A stretch of 64,000 nucleotides of DNA, taken from Microcyclospora pomicola. Taxonomy: Eukaryota; Ascomycota; Dothideomycetes; Capnodiales. The notes beneath the pieces are model-generated. The model made no database searches, was not told where the DNA came from, and saw only the letters and a program-made list of their open reading frames with translations. Numbering within the stretch: position 1 is the first letter of the stretch; every line of letters starts with the position of its first letter. The position numbers were made by a program, and so were the translations under genes. The DNA is taken from NCBI GenBank assembly GCA_002786065.1, contig NHNY01000036.1:175860-239859 (forward strand), read 5' to 3'. Below are positions 11,345 through 21,322 of the stretch, one piece after another.

Positions 11345-12579
11345 ATGGGCGTGCTCAATCTTGCCGAGTGGCAAAAGTTGCCTATCAGCCTTTCGGAACT
11401 TTGCATAAACACTTCTCTGCGCTGCGGACAGTCTTTCAGGCAAGCCGACCTCCCCTAAATGGTAGAGGACCAGGGAACTAATAGTATACCAGATGGCGTA
11501 AGAACGACTTCGATGTTTGGTCTCTTGCCCTCCACAATCGCATCATTTCCGTCCATCAAGATTCGGAATACCTTTACTACCGCTCAATACCACCTTCAAC
11601 CCTCCAATCGCCACCAACGCCACCATCTTCAAAGCCGCCTTCCATCCCTGAGAGTACCGACGAGGAAACTACCGAGCTGATCAAGCATTACTTCAACCTC
11701 ACTCCAAATCTCACCGAACTATATCAAGAATGGTCTGACTCGGATGCGAATTTCGCGAAGAAAGCACCCAAATTCACCGGCATCCGCGTTCTGAAGCAGG
11801 ACGCCTGGGAGGCATTGGTCGGCTTCATCTGCAGCAGTAACAACAACATCGCGCGGATCAGCCAGATGATCCACAAGCTCTGTATCCATTACGGTCCCCT
11901 GCTCGGCCATCTCGACGATGAGCCCTACCACGACTTCCCGCCACCTCAAGCTCTGGCCCAAGATGGCGTAGAAGCGAAGCTGCGCGCCCTCGGCTTCGGC
12001 TACCGCGCGAAGTACCTGCATCAGACGGCGATGCTCGTTGTGTCGAAACCGCCGGATTGGCTGGACTCACTGCGGAACCCCGAGTCACCGTTGCTAAGTC
12101 ACAAAGCAAGTCCAGCCGGCGAATGGAACGCGCAAGGCCGCCAGGGCTACCGAGATGCGCATGCAGCATTACTGGAGCTGCAAGGCGTGGGTCCGAAGGT
12201 CGCAGACTGTGTATGTCTGATGGGCCTGGGCTGGGGCGAGGCAGTGCCGGTCGACACTCATGTGTGGCAGATTGCGCAGCGAGACTACAAGTTTGGGCGC
12301 GGCAAGCACAGCAGTCTGACCAAGGCGACGTACGATGCCGTCGGGGATAAGTTCCGGAGTCTGTGGGGAAAAGAAGCAGGGTGGGCACATAGTGTGCTGT
12401 TCACGGCGGACCTGAAGGCCTTCAGCGAGCGACTGGCGGCGAAGATCGAGGTCAAGGAGGATGTGGCTGAGGTGAAAATCAAGGAGGAATTGGTGCAGGT
12501 GAAGGTGGAGGGAGGGATCAAGGAGGTCGAGGTAGCGGAGACGACGACGACGAGGGCGAAACGGAGGAGACTTCGGTAG
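11345..12579 (+). CDS. OGG1: 8-oxoguanine DNA glycosylase/AP lyase (2 exons, GC-AG intron)
   Basis: Ogg1 removes 8-oxoguanine opposite cytosine and starts base excision repair in nucleus and mitochondria. My model is join(11345..11439,11493..12579), 393 residues. Exon 1 encodes MGVLNLAEWQKLPISLSEL and ends in GQSF; exon 2 resumes with WRKNDFDVWSLALHNRIISV, which is exactly how the OGG N-domain continues. The joining intron (11440-11492, 53 nt) starts with GC, preceded by CAG, and ends in CCAG, with an actaat branch site. The HhH-GPD core follows: FICSSNNNIARI (about 143-154), helix-hairpin-helix GVGPKVADC with catalytic lysine about K267, and VPVDTHV with aspartate about D286. The last ~45 residues form a K/E/V-rich tail ending KRRRLR, a possible nuclear signal. 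All catalytic residues are present. Confidence 0.93.
11440..11492 (+). other. GC-AG intron of OGG1
   Basis: The donor reads AG|GCAAGC and the acceptor CCAG, with branch-like aactaat at 11477-11483. No GT donor restores the conserved SF-R-W-RK junction. GC-AG introns are a rare, accepted class spliced by the major spliceosome. Confidence 0.85.
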
Positions 12580-12836
12580 TCATAGATTCTTCATGACAGC
12601 CGCAGACTTTCGAATCGAAGCCGACTTCTAGCTTCTTGTGCCAGTTTAGTTCAGCTTCCACAGGCAAGCTACCATGTATACCTCAGGATACGTCCGCTAT
12701 GAATGGCCATCTAATGCTCAGTACCGTGTCGTTACTTGATGCAAGTTCATATGTCTCGTAGCTCATAAATGCCGTCATGCCACACTCATGCCAGCTGGAC
12801 CGAAGGCAGTCCTCGATCACGTGGTGGTGAAAGACC

Positions 12837-14065
12837 TCATAGGTCATTGTAGCCCAGGACACGTTTGGGCAGCTTCTTGTCCGACACAGCCCATGTCCAT
12901 GCACGCCCAGCTTCGCCTCCGAACAATGATTCTGGTGCGGATGACTTCTCCAGCATTCGGTCTTTCTCCATCGACTTCATTTCATTGCCGGTGGTATACG
13001 ATAAGAAGTGTTCGAAGCCTTCATCCTGCAGGGCGAGAGCATTGCCCGAGATGCCTGTATCGAGTCAGTAACGAATGCGGAGCAGATGCTTGGGAGACGA
13101 TTACCATGACACAGGCAGGGCTCCTTGGTCAAGAGTCCTCGCTCCCATACCGCCTCCCGCCCCTTTGTGATAGCCTTGTCGATACGATCCTGCAGTACCG
13201 GGAAATATTCTTTGATGCTCAACAAGCTGATGACCACACCGGATGCCCCGTGACAGAATTGCACCAGGCGATCTCTTTCTGGAGGAACGCTACTAGGGAA
13301 GTTGCCGGTCTCGTATTGGTAGGTTAACAGCACTGCAAGCTCAGCCTCGAGCTTTGGCGCATACTTCTGAGGATTAGAAAGGACAATTTGCGTGATGATG
13401 CCGATGGCACCATGCACCGCGCCGATATAGACTTTCCCGTGCCACTTCCACGGCCGCGGAGAGTCTAGTATGGCGTCAACAACATCATCTTGGGTGTCCG
13501 TGATGAGCTGGAGAGCTTTCGGGTCGTCTACGAACGAAGCCTTGACCAAACGTAGGAGATAGAGGTAGCCCGCCCGTCCATATAGCAAATCATTCTCCGT
13601 GTCTGGATCAATGATCTCCGCTGAATAATCGATCAGGCTGTTCAGCATGTCCAGATCTTTGCTGCTTGCTGCCCCAATAGCTAAAAGTGCCATGATATCG
13701 TCCATGATACCGCATTTTCCAACCGTTGGCCCGGAATAGCTCGTTATGTTATCCTGTGCATGCTTGAGGTATGCGGCAGACCAGACACCGAGCGCATGCC
13801 CTTCGATTTCGAGGTCAGGATAGAGTTGTTGTAGGACGAGAAAGGTGTATGCGACGCTGACAGGTCCTTTGAAGAGACCACCACCAGGACGGAGTTCCGC
13901 AGGCGGGTGCTCATTGACGAGCCGGTTCAGTGAAGCTTCTAGCTGACGACGAGGATCTGAATAGAAGTAGTCAGCTCTAACCTGATCATTATGCGAGCTC
14001 GACAGAACATCATACGCACCTCGTCTTGCCAGCGGCGCATCGTTCTTGAAATAGCGGGGTGTCAT
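12837..14065 (-). CDS. LanC-like protein (LANCL family), 3 exons
   Basis: LanC-like proteins are cytosolic zinc proteins related to bacterial lanthionine cyclases; animal members add glutathione to dehydroamino acids. The model is complement(join(12837..13054,13105..13956,14020..14065)), 371 residues. Intron 2 (13055-13104, 50 nt) is certain: before it the frame reads EPCLCH-G, after it ISGNALALQDEGFEHFLSYT, the expected end of the (alpha/alpha)6 barrel, finishing RVLGYNDL. Intron 1 (13957-14019, 63 nt, GTGCGT...TTCAG) is a multiple of three and is open throughout, so retention would add 21 residues; the inserted sequence looks non-conserved. Zinc ligands are visible as Cys in QFCHGASG and Cys-His in CLCHG. 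Its fungal substrate is unknown. Confidence 0.88.
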
Positions 14066-14998
14066 GCCGATGCGTCAGAGACGGTGGGGTCATCAACTAT
14101 CCCAGATGGACATGGAAGTGAGGGTGCTCTAGGCAATATAACGAAGAAAAGAAGACACAGAGAAAAAGGAGCAGTTCAGTACATGGATGTCGATGGATGC
14201 AAGACCCTAGGAATGGCGCGTAGCTATTACACACACATCAGGTTGTTGTCGTGTGATGGTGCATGTAGTGTCGCTAATGGACTCGTGACCGTGATCGGGC
14301 ACTGCCAAGCCCTGCTACCTACCTACCTTTGACTTCACTTCTCGGTCTGCTGTCATTGAACAAGCGACATCAATCACACTGCATAGTGAGGTAGGTCTGT
14401 AGATTGTACAGCTTTGCAAATACACGACTCTCTTCCAATCAATATTATATCTGCATTCTACGCAGCAGCCTTAGTAGTCACGGACATGGGCGCCAGCTCG
14501 TAGTGGTACGGCCATCTCAGGGGAAGACTGCAGCAGGTCCTGAACGCGAATCGACTGCAGTGACAAGCGTGCCACATCATGGAGGAGCTGTGGTCACCAC
14601 AATTGGTCCGAGCCTCGTCCCAGCTGTGCGTCCATCTAGCAAGGTCGAGCTCGACGATCAGGACACAATTTCCTTGCATATGTCAATGACAGCACCCTCA
14701 CCAACGCATCCCTCTCGAGCACACTGCATTGATCAGTGTGTGTATGAGTATAGCAAAAGCACGATGTAAGGCTTCCGATCTGTGTGATGTAAGGCTAAAA
14801 CTTGCTGCTTCGATAGACACAATTGAGGAACACAATGTGACCGTGAAGTCGGCCTTGCTTGAGGGCTTGTACAAATAATCAGCGGTGCCAGCCCATTCCA
14901 CCACAGACTAATTGACATGTCTGAGTGCAGAGATTGACCAGGCATATTCGTCAAACCGGTTCATAGGACACGATCACGAATTTCTAGCAATCATACTC
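14066..14998. other. intergenic region, divergent promoters
   Basis: The gap between the LanC-like gene and the triplicated secreted-protein gene holds two divergent promoters. A plus-strand open stretch at 14404-14769 has no ATG at a sensible place and no family features, so I do not call it. Confidence 0.45.
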
Positions 14999-17900
14999 AT
15001 GCTTCGTCACTGGCTTTGGCATGAGTCCCTGGTCATCCTCAGCTTCCTTCTCTGTGTCACACAGTCTCGTCATGTTGACACTGGATGTGCACAATCTTCT
15101 GCGCCCATCGGAGGCGAAGGACCAAACCGATCGTCAACCTGGAGCAATGATCAGGAGCCCTCCAGTCCGTCAACCTTGACCCAAGGCTTGAAGATATCTG
15201 GGCCAGCCGCCCGCGAAATACAGGGGCCTCTGAGTACGTCAACAACTCTGCAAACATGCCCACGACCTGTGGTACCATCGAAAAGGGCGCCAGCGCCACC
15301 GCCCCGGCCATTGAAAATGACAGCTCTACTCGAACAAACCAATAACCATGCCAAACACAACATCCTCATGCTCATGCACGACCCAAATGTAGAAGTGAGC
15401 CAGACCGTATTTCAAGATGCTAATCTTGAAGCGCTTGACAAATGGGGATGGACTCTAAAATACAATACAGGGATCGTAGCCGCAAGTGGCCAGAGAGAAA
15501 ATTATCCCGCTTCTGACGAAGACGAAGAACGGGAGGACAAAATCACTCTGTTCCCCAAGGACTTGACATCGGCTTTTCGACACCTTGGCTTCTCCGACAG
15601 CCCTTTCTACAACCGTCTGTACAAAGCAACTCAGAATGCCGACTTCAGCGACTATACCAGGACGGATGCACAGTATTGGAACAACATAAATACTCACAAT
15701 GGCGTCATCGTAACACGGAGGAACATTTCCCCTCGAGCTCGGATTGAAGCGGCGATCATGCCGTTCACTCACGTCGTGCCCACGCCACTGGAGTCATTCT
15801 CTGATGTCACAGCGCTTACCTGGGAAATTCACGTTCAAAATGGTGCACCTCGAGATCCTGATACCCCCCCGCCTCGTTTGGCATACTGGATCTTCCATGA
15901 CGTACAGACCGCACGCACAAGACAGATCATGCGTGATATTCTTGACGGAGAGGGCATAGGTGGCTTCGAAGACAGCGCACTGCCCAATGCTCTGCCCGAA
16001 TTTCCCGGATTTGAGTACGACTTACCAGCTCATCCCTATGGCATGGCTATGCTTGGCTGTCCAGAGGGTTTCGCAATAACGGAGACAATTGCAGCACACG
16101 AAAAATTCTTCCAGGCGAAATACAGACCGACTAAAGTTCACCTGTTCAGATCTGTCGTCCAGCATCCACGTTTCAGGGTCAACCGTCTCGGCCGGCCCAA
16201 TATGGACGCAGGGTGGACTCATTACGCGAACCTAGCTTTTGCACTTGAGCCGCAAGGAGACATCTCTCGTCGACATTGGCTCAAGAGAGCACCGGTCTCT
16301 GTATCGCAGCGCGCAGAGCCACCCCCGTCGCCGATTCTGGCTCCCCTCGACGACTTCGAGATGACTGAAGGTGGGGAAGCTGCTGATTTTGACCTTTTTC
16401 CTTCGCCCGAGGAGATGGAGACGAGTGAAGACAGTGGTGCAAATTCCTTCGACAGTGTAGACGAGGAAGTGGTCGCTGGGGCCACAGATCAGGGCAAAGA
16501 ATTCATAGAAATGCTGAAGAACCCCACGGAAGCTCAGGCCAGGTCGTGGTTAAATTCCAATCAAGCTATCCGAGAGAAAGGATGGTCCTCAGATATTTAT
16601 AACCACTGGATCCCGACTGATTTGACTGCGGTTCTCAATCGCCTGAGGATCCCGACAACGCCCAGTCTGAACCCACTTTATGTGTCTGCAAACTCCCAAA
16701 CGGGTGCTCTGTACTCCAACTTTATCAACATTGCTTCTGGAATCATCATTACACTGACCAACGAACCGCCCTCACCCCAGCCAAACTCCAGTCCCGCTTC
16801 ACCTGTACAGTCTTTCTCTGACGTGACGGTCAGGCAGTGGAATGACCTGATTAGATACCACATAAACGTTGGACGGGTGCCGCTCATCCGCTACTGGTTC
16901 TTCCACCAGGTCGATGATGCAAGTACTCTGCAAATCATGAAGAACATCCTCGACTTAGTACCAGACCCAGGAGAATGGCCTGGAACGTGGTTCGACATGG
17001 ATAATGACTCAGGACTGTCACTACTTGGCGCTCCGGAAGGCCGCGCACTTACGGAAACGATAGCATTGCACAGCCAGAGCTTCAAGTATGCTTACACTCC
17101 AACCAGGGTCCACTTTTGGTCTTCCCCTGTCACGGACGCATATGGCCGCAGATCACATCACACTCATCTCGCCTTTCGACTCAAGAAATATGTGCCGACA
17201 AATCCACAAGCAGAGCACGAGGCAGAAGCCGCAAATGCCGCACACAAAAGACACAACGCAGGAGATACAGTGAGTGCAGAGCGTGCAGAGATAGTCCATG
17301 ATGCGGCGCTTCCACGCCAACAGGAAGAAACATTGGAGTCGCTAGCACCACCGCAGCATGCGGCACGTAGTAATCCAGACGCGGAAATCAGTGCAGAGTT
17401 CGGCTCAGAGATCTTCCGCGAAGCAGCGAATACTGCTACAAGGTACCTCCTTTGGCTAATGCGTAGCTTACAAGTCCCGCAGAGCGCGTACACCACGTTT
17501 GGTAACTTGGAACAGAATGGATGGAGTACGCGAGAAACTCGTATGGCTGGTCTGCCACGCGATATCCTGGGGATGTTGACGGACATCGGAGCCTGGCAGC
17601 AAGCCTCTTTGACTGCTCTGTTTGCTGCTGATCAAGACCAGTCGGGAACAACTCAAAACGGAGTCCAATACAGACGAACAAACGCCAGATACCACAATTA
17701 CATTGATCCCTTCCGCGGTGTGATTGTTACGCAGGTCAATATCTCTCCAGAGCAAGCCCAAGGAAGCGAGTCCAATGCTCCTCTACAGCCTCCTCCTCTG
17801 CACTCCTTCTCCGATGTCACAGCGCTTCAATGGTGGCAGTCACTGCGGGTTCTTCCAATGTCTGACAGGGGACCATGGCGACCGCCGCCATTGAGACATT

Positions 17901-18214
17901 GGGTCTTTCACGAAGTACGCGATCCAATCACGTTGGGCATCATGATCGAGATCCTGGCGAGCTATCGGGGGAGGCCTGATCCTGGCGATTGGCCCGGATA
18001 CTCCTACGATATCGTTGCGCGCGACTACTTCGGTATGGCACTCCTTGGTGCTCCTGAAGGACTTGCAATGGCCCAAACCATTGCATCTCACTATTATCTT
18101 TTTGATCGAGCGTACGAAGTTGATATAGTTAACTTTTGGTCGAGTACAATCTCCCGATCCGGAGCTCCGACTCGTGTTTGGAATCTGTCTTTTGAGCTTA
18201 GGGTTGTGGATTAG
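14999..18214 (+). CDS. large secreted protein with three copies of an unrecognised module
   Basis: This 1071-residue product begins at the ATG at 14999; the frame extends upstream only to a TTG. An N-terminal hydrophobic stretch (LVILSFLLCV) suggests a signal peptide. After a Pro/Ser-rich spacer the protein repeats one module three times: about nt 15390-16260, 16500-17210 and 17410-18214. Each copy has an N-terminal half with a WGW/GWS motif and ending in GVIVTRRNIS or similar, then SFSDVT.L.W, a W(I/F/V)FH(D/Q/E)V block, a Y/F-D core, and LG(A/C)PEG.A...TIA.H followed by V.(F/L)(W/R)SS. Copies differ at most positions, so the duplication is old. I recognise no family. Acidic spacers (EEMETSEDSGANSFDSVDEE) separate copies 1 and 2. 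It may be an effector, a surface protein or a toxin-like protein; function is unknown. Confidence 0.8.
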   Translation: MLRHWLWHESLVILSFLLCVTQSRHVDTGCAQSSAPIGGEGPNRSSTWSNDQEPSSPSTLTQGLKISGPAAREIQGPLSTSTTLQTCPRPVVPSKRAPAPPPRPLKMTALLEQTNNHAKHNILMLMHDPNVEVSQTVFQDANLEALDKWGWTLKYNTGIVAASGQRENYPASDEDEEREDKITLFPKDLTSAFRHLGFSDSPFYNRLYKATQNADFSDYTRTDAQYWNNINTHNGVIVTRRNISPRARIEAAIMPFTHVVPTPLESFSDVTALTWEIHVQNGAPRDPDTPPPRLAYWIFHDVQTARTRQIMRDILDGEGIGGFEDSALPNALPEFPGFEYDLPAHPYGMAMLGCPEGFAITETIAAHEKFFQAKYRPTKVHLFRSVVQHPRFRVNRLGRPNMDAGWTHYANLAFALEPQGDISRRHWLKRAPVSVSQRAEPPPSPILAPLDDFEMTEGGEAADFDLFPSPEEMETSEDSGANSFDSVDEEVVAGATDQGKEFIEMLKNPTEAQARSWLNSNQAIREKGWSSDIYNHWIPTDLTAVLNRLRIPTTPSLNPLYVSANSQTGALYSNFINIASGIIITLTNEPPSPQPNSSPASPVQSFSDVTVRQWNDLIRYHINVGRVPLIRYWFFHQVDDASTLQIMKNILDLVPDPGEWPGTWFDMDNDSGLSLLGAPEGRALTETIALHSQSFKYAYTPTRVHFWSSPVTDAYGRRSHHTHLAFRLKKYVPTNPQAEHEAEAANAAHKRHNAGDTVSAERAEIVHDAALPRQQEETLESLAPPQHAARSNPDAEISAEFGSEIFREAANTATRYLLWLMRSLQVPQSAYTTFGNLEQNGWSTRETRMAGLPRDILGMLTDIGAWQQASLTALFAADQDQSGTTQNGVQYRRTNARYHNYIDPFRGVIVTQVNISPEQAQGSESNAPLQPPPLHSFSDVTALQWWQSLRVLPMSDRGPWRPPPLRHWVFHEVRDPITLGIMIEILASYRGRPDPGDWPGYSYDIVARDYFGMALLGAPEGLAMAQTIASHYYLFDRAYEVDIVNFWSSTISRSGAPTRVWNLSFELRVVD

Positions 18215-18329
18215 CCAGCTGGATATAAGAGAGCTGTAGTACCACCCTCACCAGGCTCTCCGCGAGAGTCTTTAGAGATAAGCCCCTCGTTGGAGCCGCA
18301 ATCTATCTGGTCGGGCTCAGTGCTGGGGC

Positions 18330-18620
18330 TTCCTCCGCCACTCGGCACGATTGAAACTCTTCGCCAGGCACGGGAACATGACGCACAATATGCACAGGAG
18401 TCCCCGGTAATTGGCCCGGACTTGCGTATGATTTGACCGATGGCCATGAGTACGGATTGGCACTTCCGAGAAGTGTGAAAGGCCTGGCACTTACTGGAAA
18501 TATTGCGGTACACCCCAGCTTCCATCTTTGAGTTCAGCACGTTGTCAGGACTCGTATGTTCGGCATTGGTCATGGGCAGGATCTAGCGTTCGAGCTTCAT
18601 TCTGACCCGGGAGGTTTCTA
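18330..18620 (+). pseudogene. decayed fourth copy of the module from the upstream gene
   Basis: In the frame of 18412 the sequence reads WPGLAYDLTDGHEYGLALP followed by a degenerate KGLALTGNIAVHPSFHL, then a TGA at 18529-18531; the same frame later gives GQDLAFELHSDP. These match, in order, the WPGYSYD, FGMALLGAPEGLAMAQTIASH and LSFELRVVD segments of copy 3 just upstream. The W-FH segment before it is blurred and carries an in-frame stop near 18379. The unit therefore lies outside the gene, after its TAG at 18212-18214, and is broken by stops. A small 58-codon frame with two hydrophobic stretches follows at 18747-18923, which I do not call as a gene. Confidence 0.7.
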
Positions 18621-19149
18621 AGCTTTGAACAAAGGGCATTCGGCTTGTGCTGACCCCGGACCTCCCGTGGGCTCTAAAGACGCAAAAAATGTTCCAGCTC
18701 GTGCACATCGTTACCTCTAGGTGTGTGTCTCAGCGAATTATTGACGATGAGGATCCCGATCTTCCAGAATCGTAGCATACCGTGCCTGGGGTTGGGCATC
18801 AGTCTGTCTTTGTGGTCGATCTACTTCCTGTGTGCCTTCCAACCCTTCAATACAATTCTGTTCGTGCTGGCCACCATTGCTTTTTCGGTCTTGCCAATTT
18901 TGATATCAGGGTGGGCCTTTTGAGTGAAACGTTAAAGCATCACATAATCAAGTATAGTTGATAAAGATGAACGAATGCATTTCTCGTCCTGCTCAGAATA
19001 GTACGCACGAACGACTCCTGTTAAACGCCACCATTCATAGTGTTTATAGTTTCTGTTTCTTTGAGACTATTCCAATTGCAGTAGACCTATGCTTGACGGC
19101 ATGTCTCCCCCAAACAGGCGATTAGACTTCTCTCCTAAATCATGGTTGG
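18621..19149. other. intergenic region downstream of the module gene
   Basis: The gap lies between the decayed module copy and the end of the minus-strand coiled-coil gene. It contains only a short hydrophobic frame (18747-18923, ATG start, 58 residues) of doubtful reality. Confidence 0.4.
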
Positions 19150-20706
19150 CTAACGTGCAATACAACTAAGGTCAGGCCGACAGCTGCGTGGAGATAGCGA
19201 ATCCTCATCCACAGGCGTGACGTTGGTCTGGATCTTCGCAATGCTAGCTGGACTGTGCTCAGCACTTTGTTGCTTCGCAACCTGGGAGCAGCTTGGGTTT
19301 GCGGTCTCTACTGTACGCTTTGACGAGGTCGCAGCATCCGTTACCCTCAGAGTGTCGAGGCCGGGCAACTTTTCTCCGCGATCAGGACTCAATTCTTCAG
19401 AGCATACTTGTGTTATAGCCGTCCGCTGAGGAGTATCGGATCTTCGGGAAGAAGTTTCGATTTCGTTGCTCGTTTGTTCGTTCTGTACGGCGGGTTTCGT
19501 CCTGGTCGCCAAAGTCCGCACATTTGTGGGCTTGACATCTAGGGCCCCTGCGAAGCTCATCGGGGCTTTAGGCTGCGCGGTTGACCCAAGACTCTTCTGG
19601 CAGGTTTCTTCTCGATTCGCCTGGCTCGATTCGCTACTTCGTCTGCTCATAAGGTTGTGGAGTAAGCTGGCTCTGCTACTGAGCGACAAGGCTTGTCTGA
19701 ACCAGCTGAAGGTCTTGAGAGGCGCTTTACCGGCAGAGCTGACACTGCCGCAACCATCCAAAGTATGCACGAGGTCGCTCGATTTCGTGTTGTTACATGG
19801 CAGTGGCGAAGACTTCGCACGTTTTCGCTTCAACGATCTCTCGTCGGGTCCAGGCAAGGCATTCACATCGTGCTCGTCATCATCATCCGAACCTGGGAGA
19901 GCCAGCTGGTACACTATCTCGTCTATTTCGTCTTCAAGGTCTCTGGTCACTCGAGCATGATGCTCCCTCATGGCAGCTAATGCTCCTGCGAACTCAACAC
20001 GCAAGCCTGTGTTATCAAGTAATCGCAAGTCCTCAAGGTCCGTGATCTTCTTGAAAAAGTAATGCGAAGCACTCGTACTTCGCTGTGCATCATGCAAGCG
20101 GTTCGACTTGAGAAGGTTCACGTCCTCGGCCAGATCCTGAATTCGCCCTGACAATGCATCGCTTATCATTCTGATCATGCTGTATTCAGGAGTCTTGCAA
20201 GCCGGGACAAGCTTGGCATTTTCGCTGCGCATCTCTTCGAGCTGCAGCTGAATCGTTTGCGTACTGGCCTGCTGCTCAAGGGAACATTGCCCTATTCTCA
20301 AGTCCATGGACTGGTATTTCTCGGCCGTCTCGAGAACTTTGGCGTCAAGCGATGCTAGCTTTTGAAGAACATGCTCGAAACGGAGCTTTTCGACCAAAGG
20401 ACCATGGAAATCTATCGTCGCTTGCTGCACGATCTGCACGATGTTCGCGCTGTATTTCTTGATTATAGCCTCATCATCCAGGGCCGGATGGGGCGTCGAT
20501 ATATGCTGTTCTAGCAATCTTTCGAGTGTTAGTAGTCGGGACAGATGGCTTTGCGTTTCCGTGTCTCTGTCCAGTCGCTTCTCGATAATTTCGACTCTCC
20601 TTTTCGTTTGATCGATGGACGCTTGCATGACGAGGGTGTCGGGGGCGGGTGAACGTGGTCCAGCAGACCTGCCGCGAGGCTCGTCTGACACCCCACACTG
20701 TGCCAT
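19150..20706 (-). CDS. uncharacterised coiled-coil protein
   Basis: A single uninterrupted frame of 518 residues starts at an ATG at 20704-20706. The first half is heptad-rich and probably coiled-coil: about residues 28-75 (IDQTKRRVEIIEKRLDRD...), 100-165 (EKLRFEHVLQKLASLDAKVL, then LQLEEMRSENAKL) and 215-260. A basic cluster SLKRKRAKSS near residue 297 looks like a nuclear localisation signal. The second half is Ser/Thr-rich and disordered-looking. I recognise no family; the layout would suit a nuclear structural or scaffold protein, but that is inference. Confidence 0.65.
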   Translation of the reverse strand: MAQCGVSDEPRGRSAGPRSPAPDTLVMQASIDQTKRRVEIIEKRLDRDTETQSHLSRLLTLERLLEQHISTPHPALDDEAIIKKYSANIVQIVQQATIDFHGPLVEKLRFEHVLQKLASLDAKVLETAEKYQSMDLRIGQCSLEQQASTQTIQLQLEEMRSENAKLVPACKTPEYSMIRMISDALSGRIQDLAEDVNLLKSNRLHDAQRSTSASHYFFKKITDLEDLRLLDNTGLRVEFAGALAAMREHHARVTRDLEDEIDEIVYQLALPGSDDDDEHDVNALPGPDERSLKRKRAKSSPLPCNNTKSSDLVHTLDGCGSVSSAGKAPLKTFSWFRQALSLSSRASLLHNLMSRRSSESSQANREETCQKSLGSTAQPKAPMSFAGALDVKPTNVRTLATRTKPAVQNEQTSNEIETSSRRSDTPQRTAITQVCSEELSPDRGEKLPGLDTLRVTDAATSSKRTVETANPSCSQVAKQQSAEHSPASIAKIQTNVTPVDEDSLSPRSCRPDLSCIAR

Positions 20707-21322
20707 AATGAGTATTGAGAAGGATCATATGAATTACTCTTTTGTATCGGCCTGGACTGATGTTGAGACAGGATCCTTAGTCGTGAACCTGATTGCCGGA
20801 CTTTTATACTTGCCGTGTCGGAAATCCCGTGCAAAGTCGGCATCTGTCGAAAGAAACATTGGTGCTCTATCAATGCTTCGATTAGTACAAGCACCTCTCA
20901 CATCGTACACTGTCAGCATATGCGTGTCATACCCACATATGACTCCCGACAAGCTTCGACTGGGGCAGGATCGGGGTAGATGGTGTAAGCTCATGTAAAC
21001 TGAGTGTGTATTGCATTGGCTCTTGGGTACTGAATTTTCTCAACGCACCACATAGAACCCGTACCGTAAGCAGGGAAGACGAGATTTCTTTCGCTCAGCC
21101 GTCTGCAAGCGGCTCATCAAACTGGTTCAGGGGCCAAGACAGTATCAAGGTCTGTTCATAAATATCTGTCCTGAGACGCTCGACCGCTTGACTGTTCTCT
21201 TACTTCTTCCTCATCTTCACTCCAGGCCACTCGTCCTTTGTGTAAGTTTTCACATTCATCACTGTCATAAGTGGCCATGTTTATCTAATCATCTGTCATC
21301 TGTCATCACAGAGTCAGTCACA
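20707..21322. other. divergent intergenic region with probable 5' UTR intron
   Basis: The gap separates the coiled-coil gene from the small secreted-protein gene. A typical intron lies just before the latter's ATG: donor GTAAGT at 21242, a tatctaatc branch, and acceptor CACAG ending at 21311 (70 nt), 11 bases before the start codon. An AT-rich TATA-like ataaatat occurs at 21159-21166. Confidence 0.5.

Noticed and set aside
14404-14769. 121-codon plus-strand open stretch
   Set aside because: No sensible ATG and no motif; it falls in a divergent promoter region.
18747-18923. 58-codon frame with two hydrophobic stretches
   Set aside because: Too short and without relatives I can name; it follows decayed sequence and may be chance.
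19466-19960. 164-codon plus-strand frame
   Set aside because: Antisense to the coiled-coil gene, with composition explained by that gene.
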